DNA from: Corallococcus coralloides DSM 2259
GTDB taxonomy: Bacteria; Myxococcota; Myxococcia; Myxococcales; Myxococcaceae
Length of the DNA stretch: 64,000 nucleotides
Direction: 5' to 3'
Assembly (NCBI RefSeq): GCF_000255295.1
Contig: NC_017030.1
Location: forward strand, 4,402,001 to 4,466,000
The translations under genes and the position numbers were made by a program. This document shows positions 27,347 through 64,000 of this stretch, in pieces (position 1 is the first letter of the stretch; each line of letters opens with the position of its first letter). The notes beneath the pieces are model-generated. The model was not told where the DNA came from and made no database searches. It was given only the letters and a program-made list of their open reading frames with translations.

Positions 27347-27552
27347 TGAGGGGTGAGCTGGACTTCCAGGGGGTCTTCGTCCCCGCGCTCCTCGTCTGGG
27401 CGCTGGTCGCGGTGGCGCTCGGCGTGCCCCTGCGGTGGGGGCTGGCCGCGCTCCATGTCTACCGGTGGGTGTGGCACCCGGCGCTCTTCGACCTGGCGCT
27501 GTTCGTCCTCCTCTGGTTCGCGGTGACCTTCATTGCCTCTCGGGGCCCCTGA
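27346..27552 (+). CDS. DUF1656 small membrane protein (AaeX-like)
   Basis: The 68-residue protein has two hydrophobic helices (about 12-32 and 47-63) and starts at ATG 27346, sharing one base with the stop of the preceding gene (TGATG). GELDFQGVFVPALLVWALVA is the typical DUF1656 start. These proteins accompany AaeA/AaeB efflux pumps; their job is not established. GTG 27343 is an alternative start. Confidence 0.9.
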   Translation: MRGELDFQGVFVPALLVWALVAVALGVPLRWGLAALHVYRWVWHPALFDLALFVLLWFAVTFIASRGP

Positions 27553-27558
27553 GCCGCC

Positions 27559-28467
27559 ATGAAACCCTCGCGCCCGCAGCTCATCCGGATCGGCGTGACG
27601 GTGGCCGTCGTCGTGCTGGCCCTGCTCGCGGGCTGGTGGATGTGGCGGCACTACGAAGTCGAGCCGTGGACGCGAGACGGCCGCGTGCGGGCGGACGTGG
27701 TGCAGCTGGCGCCGGATGTGTCGGGCGTCGTCACGTCGGTGGAGGTGCGGGACAACCAGCGGGTGACCCGGGGGCAGGTGCTCTTCGTCATCGACCGCGC
27801 CCGGTTCGAGCTCGCGCTGCGGCAGGCGGAGGCGATGGTGGCGAGCCAGCAGGCGGAGCGGGCGCAGGCGCAGCGTGAGGCCGAGCGCAACCGGAGCCTG
27901 GGCAAGCTGGTGTCCCAGGAGGCCCGCGAGCAGGGTCTGTCCCGCGCGGAGCAGGCAGAAGGGGCGCTCCAGCAGGCGCTGGCCAACCGGGACATCGCCG
28001 CGCTGAACCTGGAGCGCTCCACGGTGCGCGCGTCGGTGAACGGCATCATCACCAACCTGGAGTTGGAGGCGGGCGACTACGCCACCGCCGGGCGGCAGAT
28101 GGTGGCGCTGGTGGACAGCGACTCCTTCCGCGTGGAGGGCTACTTCGAGGAGACGAAGCTGCCGCGCATCCGCATTGGCGCGCCGGTCACCATCCGGCTC
28201 ATGGGCGAGCCGGCCCTGTTGCGCGGACACGTGGAAGGGATCGCCGCGGGCATCGAGGACCGGGAGCGCGCCGCGGGCCCCAGCCTCCTGCCCAACGTGA
28301 ACCCCACCTTCAGCTGGGTGCGTCTGGCCCAGCGGGTGCCCGTGCGCATCGCGCTGGACGTGGTGCCCGAGGGAGTCCGGCTCGTGTCCGGACGCACCGC
28401 GACGGTGACGGTGCATGAGGAGGGGGACGGAGCTTCGGCCGCGCGCACCGGGGACGTCCGTCCATGA
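27559..28467 (+). CDS. HlyD/AaeA-type membrane fusion protein
   Basis: The 302-residue periplasmic adaptor has one N-terminal membrane helix (about 10-29), a lipoyl-like half (VQLAPDVSGVVTSVEVRDNQRVTRGQVLFVID), a short coiled coil (about 85-145) and the second half (VRASVNGIITNLELEAGDYATAG), then a beta barrel. It bridges the inner-membrane AaeB-like protein to the outer-membrane factor. It starts 6 bp after the DUF1656 gene and overlaps the next gene by four bases (ATGA). Confidence 0.94.
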   Translation: MKPSRPQLIRIGVTVAVVVLALLAGWWMWRHYEVEPWTRDGRVRADVVQLAPDVSGVVTSVEVRDNQRVTRGQVLFVIDRARFELALRQAEAMVASQQAERAQAQREAERNRSLGKLVSQEAREQGLSRAEQAEGALQQALANRDIAALNLERSTVRASVNGIITNLELEAGDYATAGRQMVALVDSDSFRVEGYFEETKLPRIRIGAPVTIRLMGEPALLRGHVEGIAAGIEDRERAAGPSLLPNVNPTFSWVRLAQRVPVRIALDVVPEGVRLVSGRTATVTVHEEGDGASAARTGDVRP

Positions 28468-29885
28468 GTACGCGGAGGCCGCGCGGGTGGGTGGGCCTGG
28501 CGCTGCTGGTGTCCGCCTGCACGACCGTGGGGCCTGACTACCGGGGACCGCCGCCGTCCGCGGTCGTCCATATGCCCGAGGCCACCGGGGCGTTCCTGGG
28601 CGCGGTGGAGCCGCATTACTCGGCGGAGCCCGTCCCGGGTGAGTGGTGGCGGCTGTACGAGGACCCGCTGCTGGAGGGGTTGGTGCAGCAGGCGCTGAAG
28701 TCGAACGTGGACCTGCGGGTGGCGGCCGCGAACCTCGCGCGGTCGCGGGCGCTGCTGGCGGAGGTCGGGGCCGCGAAGTTGCCCTCCACGGGGGTGGACG
28801 CGTCGGTGGGAGTGGGCAGGGTGGCGCCCCTCCCGTCGTCGGTGACCTACGGCCTGGGCTTCGACATCTCGTATCAGGTGGACCTGTTCGGGCGGATCCG
28901 CCGGGGCATCGAGGCGGCGCGCGCGGACACGGAGGCGGTCCAGGCCGCGCTGGACCTGACGCACATCACGGTGGCCGCGGAGACGACCCGGGCGTACGCG
29001 AGCGTCTGCTCGGTGGGCAACGAGGTGTCGGTGGCGCGTCGCGTGCTGGCGCTGCAGGAGGAGAGCCTTTCGCGGACGCGGCGGCTGGTGGAGGCGGGGC
29101 GGGGGACGGCGTTGGACTTGAGCCGGGCGCGAGCGCAGGTGGAGGCGCTTCGCGCGAACGTGCCTCCGCTGGTGGCGCAGCGGCGCATCGCGCTGCTGCG
29201 GCTGGCGGTGCTCAGCGGCAGGCCGCCCGCGGCGTTTCCTCCGGACGTGGAGGCGTGTGAGACGCCGCCACGGCTGAGCTCGCCCATCCCGGTGGAGGAT
29301 GGCGCCGCGCTGCTGCGCAGGCGTCCGGATGTCCGGCAGGCGGAGCGGACGTTGGCGGCGGCAACCGCGCGCATTGGCGTGGCGACGGCGGACCTCTATC
29401 CCACGGTGAGCTTCGGATTGTCCGCGGCGTCCGGAGGCCTGCTGGAGTCCTTCGGGCAGGAGAGCACGCTGGGCTGGAGCCTGGGGCCGCTGCTGTCCTG
29501 GACGTTTCCGAACACCCGCGTCGCCAGGTCGCGCATCGCCCAGGCGGATGCGGCCGCGCAAGGGGCGCTCGCGCAGTTCGACCGCGTGGTGCTCAACGCG
29601 CTGCTGGAGACGGAGAGCAACCTGACGCAGTACACGCAGGACCTGGAGCGCGTCACCGCGCTCACGGCCGCCCGGGACTTCAGCGCCCAGGCCGCGCGCG
29701 AAGCGGACGCGCTCTACCGCGGAGGACGGGAGGACTTCCTGACGGTGCTCGACGCGGAGCGCACCCGGGCCAACGCCGAGGCGTCGCTGGCTTCCGCGCA
29801 GACCCGGCTGGTGTCCGATCAGATCGCCCTGTTCCTGTCGCTGGGTGGGGGATGGGAGGAAGCGCCGCCCGCGGGTGGACCGTAG
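28464..29885 (+). CDS. NodT-family outer-membrane efflux lipoprotein
   Basis: The 473-residue TolC-like channel has a lipoprotein signal ending in LVSAC (Cys about 19), the TTVGPDYRGP start of the NodT family, and two OEP repeats, each with long coiled helices (about 60-260 and 270-460; e.g. LRRRPDVRQAERTLAAATARIGVATADLYP). It completes the tripartite pump. The start overlaps the adaptor gene by ATGA. A stem-loop follows before the GNAT gene. Substrate is unknown. Confidence 0.94.
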   Translation: MSTRRPRGWVGLALLVSACTTVGPDYRGPPPSAVVHMPEATGAFLGAVEPHYSAEPVPGEWWRLYEDPLLEGLVQQALKSNVDLRVAAANLARSRALLAEVGAAKLPSTGVDASVGVGRVAPLPSSVTYGLGFDISYQVDLFGRIRRGIEAARADTEAVQAALDLTHITVAAETTRAYASVCSVGNEVSVARRVLALQEESLSRTRRLVEAGRGTALDLSRARAQVEALRANVPPLVAQRRIALLRLAVLSGRPPAAFPPDVEACETPPRLSSPIPVEDGAALLRRRPDVRQAERTLAAATARIGVATADLYPTVSFGLSAASGGLLESFGQESTLGWSLGPLLSWTFPNTRVARSRIAQADAAAQGALAQFDRVVLNALLETESNLTQYTQDLERVTALTAARDFSAQAAREADALYRGGREDFLTVLDAERTRANAEASLASAQTRLVSDQIALFLSLGGGWEEAPPAGGP

Positions 29886-29908
29886 GATGCGCGCGGATGC
29901 GCTTCTTC

Positions 29909-29955
29909 CCGGGCTGGGAATCGCCTGTGCGCACTGACGCGGAGGCCCAGCCCGG
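29909..29955 (+). terminator. Stem-loop after the efflux operon
   Basis: CCGGGCTGGG (29909-29918) and CCCAGCCCGG (29946-29955) are perfect complements around a 27-nt loop. It lies between the channel gene and the GNAT gene, ending 5 nt before the latter's ATG. No T tract; it may end the operon or mask the GNAT ribosome site. Confidence 0.4.
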
Positions 29956-29960
29956 TGTAA

Positions 29961-30794
29961 ATGGGGCGGATGAATGACGTGAACCTGGTGGAGATTGCCC
30001 GGCGGTTCGAACGCAAGCTGGCCACCTCCGCGGTGGCGATTGCGACGGCCTCCGCGCCGCTCGCGGACGGCTGGATGACGTTCGGCGGCGTGGGGTCCTA
30101 CATCAACAAGTCGTCCGGCTACGGCTTCGATCGTGACGTCACGGACGCGGAGCTGGATGCGCTGGTGGACTTCTTCGCGTCGCGTGGCGTGGAGCCCAAG
30201 GCGGAGCTGAGCCCCTTCGCGCCCCAGTCCCTGCTGAAGGGGCTGGCGGACCGGGGCTTCGTGCTGCGCGAGTTCGAGACGGTGCTGTACCGGCCGCTGC
30301 AGGCGGGAGAGGACCTGTCGCGGCTGACCCAAGGCACTCCCGCCGGGCTGCGCGTCGAGCGGGTGGACCCGTCCGACGACGTGGCGGTGCGCAGGTTCGT
30401 GGAGGTCGCCGGCAGCGGCTTCGTCCCGGAAGGCGAGTCGATGCCGGAGGTCTTCTGGGAGATGGGCCTGAAGGCCGCGCGCAACCCCGGCTCGGACTCG
30501 TATGTCGCGTGGATCGATGGTGTGGCGGCGGGGGCCGGGAGCTGCGAGGTGGGCGACGGGCTCACGTCCCTGTTCGGCACGTCCGTGCTGCCGGCGTACC
30601 GGCGGCGCGGCGTGCAGCAGGCGCTCATCGCCGCTCGGCTGGCGCGGGGGCTGGAGAAGGGCAGTGACCTGGCGGCCATCATGTCCTCGCCGGGCATCCC
30701 CACGGAGCGCAACGCCATGCGCCTGGGCTTCCAGATGGCCTACTCCCGCGCCGTGCTGGTGAAGCCCGGAGCGGGGCTGGTGCCGTCACCCTGA
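29961..30794 (+). CDS. GNAT-family N-acetyltransferase-like protein
   Basis: The 277-residue protein has an N-terminal half without clear motifs and a C-terminal GNAT domain: GVAAGAGSCEVGDGLTSLFGTSVLPAYRRRGVQQALIAARLARG carries the acetyl-CoA motif (R-R-x-x-G-V) near residue 210. SSPGIPTERNAMRLGFQMAYSR is the usual end. Start ATG 29961 or 29970; neither has a strong ribosome site. It converges with the giant NRPS gene, 29 bp apart. Substrate unknown. Confidence 0.85.
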   Translation: MGRMNDVNLVEIARRFERKLATSAVAIATASAPLADGWMTFGGVGSYINKSSGYGFDRDVTDAELDALVDFFASRGVEPKAELSPFAPQSLLKGLADRGFVLREFETVLYRPLQAGEDLSRLTQGTPAGLRVERVDPSDDVAVRRFVEVAGSGFVPEGESMPEVFWEMGLKAARNPGSDSYVAWIDGVAAGAGSCEVGDGLTSLFGTSVLPAYRRRGVQQALIAARLARGLEKGSDLAAIMSSPGIPTERNAMRLGFQMAYSRAVLVKPGAGLVPSP

Positions 30795-30823
30795 GCGGGT
30801 AGGGCGCCATGGAGGGGGCGCGG

Positions 30824-63376
<32,553 letters not shown>

Positions 63377-63518
63377 GGGCCAGAGACTCCTTGGGAGGGG
63401 GTCTTGCGAACGCTCGGGGAGGAGATGTGACGGGTTCCCGGACTCGCGAGCGCGCGGGATAGTAGACAGGCACTCCGACATGGCCGCAGCGATTTGCTCG
63501 AGAGGGCCTGGCTGTCAG

Positions 63519-63562
63519 CCCGCTCGGGTGCGCGGCCGTGCGGGCGGTGGGGCCCGAGCGGG
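63519..63562. promoter_or_regulatory. Inverted repeat upstream of the NRPS gene
   Basis: CCCGCTCGGG (63519-63528) and CCCGAGCGGG (63553-63562) are perfect complements, 34 bp centre to centre. Each is itself nearly palindromic (CCCG-NN-CGGG). They lie in the 283-bp divergent region, 143-186 bp before the NRPS start, and could be paired operator sites. Confidence 0.35.
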
Positions 63563-63593
63563 AATTCCGCTCCACGCCCGGTCGCTGGTGACA

Positions 63594-63615
63594 TGTTTCA
63601 GCGGTGTTTCACCGT
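63594..63615. promoter_or_regulatory. Tandem 11-bp direct repeat in the divergent promoter region
   Basis: TGTTTCAGCGG (63594-63604) is followed directly by TGTTTCACCGT (63605-63615), 9 of 11 positions identical, i.e. one helical turn apart. It is 45 bp before the GNAT start and 218 bp before the NRPS start. Confidence 0.3.
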
Positions 63616-63659
63616 GGTGGTGGAACGCCCGCGCCTGACGTTTCCACTAGACTTCGGGA

Positions 63660-64000
63660 ATGCCCGAGTCCTTCCGGATCCGCGAAGCCGTGCCCACCGA
63701 CGCCGAGCGGATCGCCCAGGTGCTGCGCGACGCCTTCGAGGAATACCGCGGCCGACTGGATCCGCCCTCCAGCGCGCACGACAAGACGGAGGCCGTGGTG
63801 CGGCGCGAGCTGTCGGACGGCGGCGCCTTCGTCGCGGAAGCGGACGGCATCCTCTTTGGCTGCGTGTTCTTCCACCCGAAGGGAGACCACCTGTATCTGG
63901 ACCGGCTCGCGGTGCTGCCCTCGCACCGGGGGCAGGGCGTGTCGCTGCGCCTCATGGAGGCCGTGGAGTTCCGAGCGCGCGAACTGGGCCAGACGCGCGT
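63660..64000 (+). CDS. GNAT-family N-acetyltransferase (3' truncated by the window)
   Basis: From ATG 63660 the open frame continues past the window end (113 complete codons visible). MPESFRIREAVPTDAERIAQVLRDAF is a typical GNAT start, GAFVAEADGILFGCVFFHP gives the central strands, and LAVLPSHRGQGVSLRLMEAVE carries the acetyl-CoA motif R-G-Q-G-V. Substrate unknown. It is divergent from the NRPS gene, sharing a 283-bp upstream region. A GGGA just before the ATG is a weak ribosome site. Confidence 0.85.
   Translation, partial: MPESFRIREAVPTDAERIAQVLRDAFEEYRGRLDPPSSAHDKTEAVVRRELSDGGAFVAEADGILFGCVFFHPKGDHLYLDRLAVLPSHRGQGVSLRLMEAVEFRARELGQTR

Overview
The window is about 70% GC. Its content fits a myxobacterium of the family Myxococcaceae (Corallococcus or Myxococcus): a SitA-like lipoprotein toxin locus, DUF3014, PilZ and NtrC-type regulators, many lipoproteins, and one enormous NRPS-PKS gene. 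This placement is an inference from gene content; no ribosomal marker is present.

0-7.9 kb, core functions: ftsH, a stand-alone protein resembling sigma-70 region 1.1, grpE and an HtrA-type protease form a proteostasis run on the + strand. A secreted protein of unknown function and a PilZ protein diverge around an inverted repeat. A Glu/Leu/Phe/Val dehydrogenase follows, with a 21-bp palindrome upstream, then tRNA-Thr(CGT) with its own terminator.

7.9-13.9 kb, small accessory genes: a SitA-like lipoprotein toxin whose C-terminal nuclease-like domain lies in another frame, with a DUF2019 immunity gene coupled by ATGA; ferredoxin-NADP reductase; 4-oxalocrotonate tautomerase; a cupin-carboxymuconolactone decarboxylase fusion; a Cys-rich small lipoprotein; and an erythromycin-esterase-like lipoprotein.

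13.9-20.8 kb, minus strand: a membrane protein, a PaiB-like flavin protein, a DUF3014 protein, an OmpA/Pal lipoprotein, and an overlapping NtrC-type response regulator/histidine kinase pair.

20.9-25.3 kb, sulfur and redox: glutathione peroxidase, an ETHE1-like persulfide dioxygenase divergent from two half-size YeeE/YedE proteins, a sulfide:quinone oxidoreductase and a beta-carbonic anhydrase. Together these look like a sulfide/persulfide detoxification unit.

25.3-30.8 kb: a four-gene AaeB/DUF1656/AaeA/outer-membrane-factor efflux operon, then a GNAT protein.

30.8-63.4 kb, minus strand: one 32.5-kb gene encodes a 10,850-residue NRPS-PKS. The order is C-A-T x4, KS-AT-T, C-(degenerate A interrupted by a luciferase-like monooxygenase), C-A-T x3, C-T-TE. 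Readable adenylation codes suggest Ser-Val-x-aliphatic-(malonate)-Ser-Val-x-?. The KS-AT-T plus monooxygenase cassette after an aliphatic residue suggests an alpha-keto-amide type unit. The layout recalls, from memory, the single-gene myxoprincomide synthetase of Myxococcus xanthus. The megasynthase contains three repeat-driven insertions and signs of bimodule duplication. A truncated, divergent GNAT gene ends the window.
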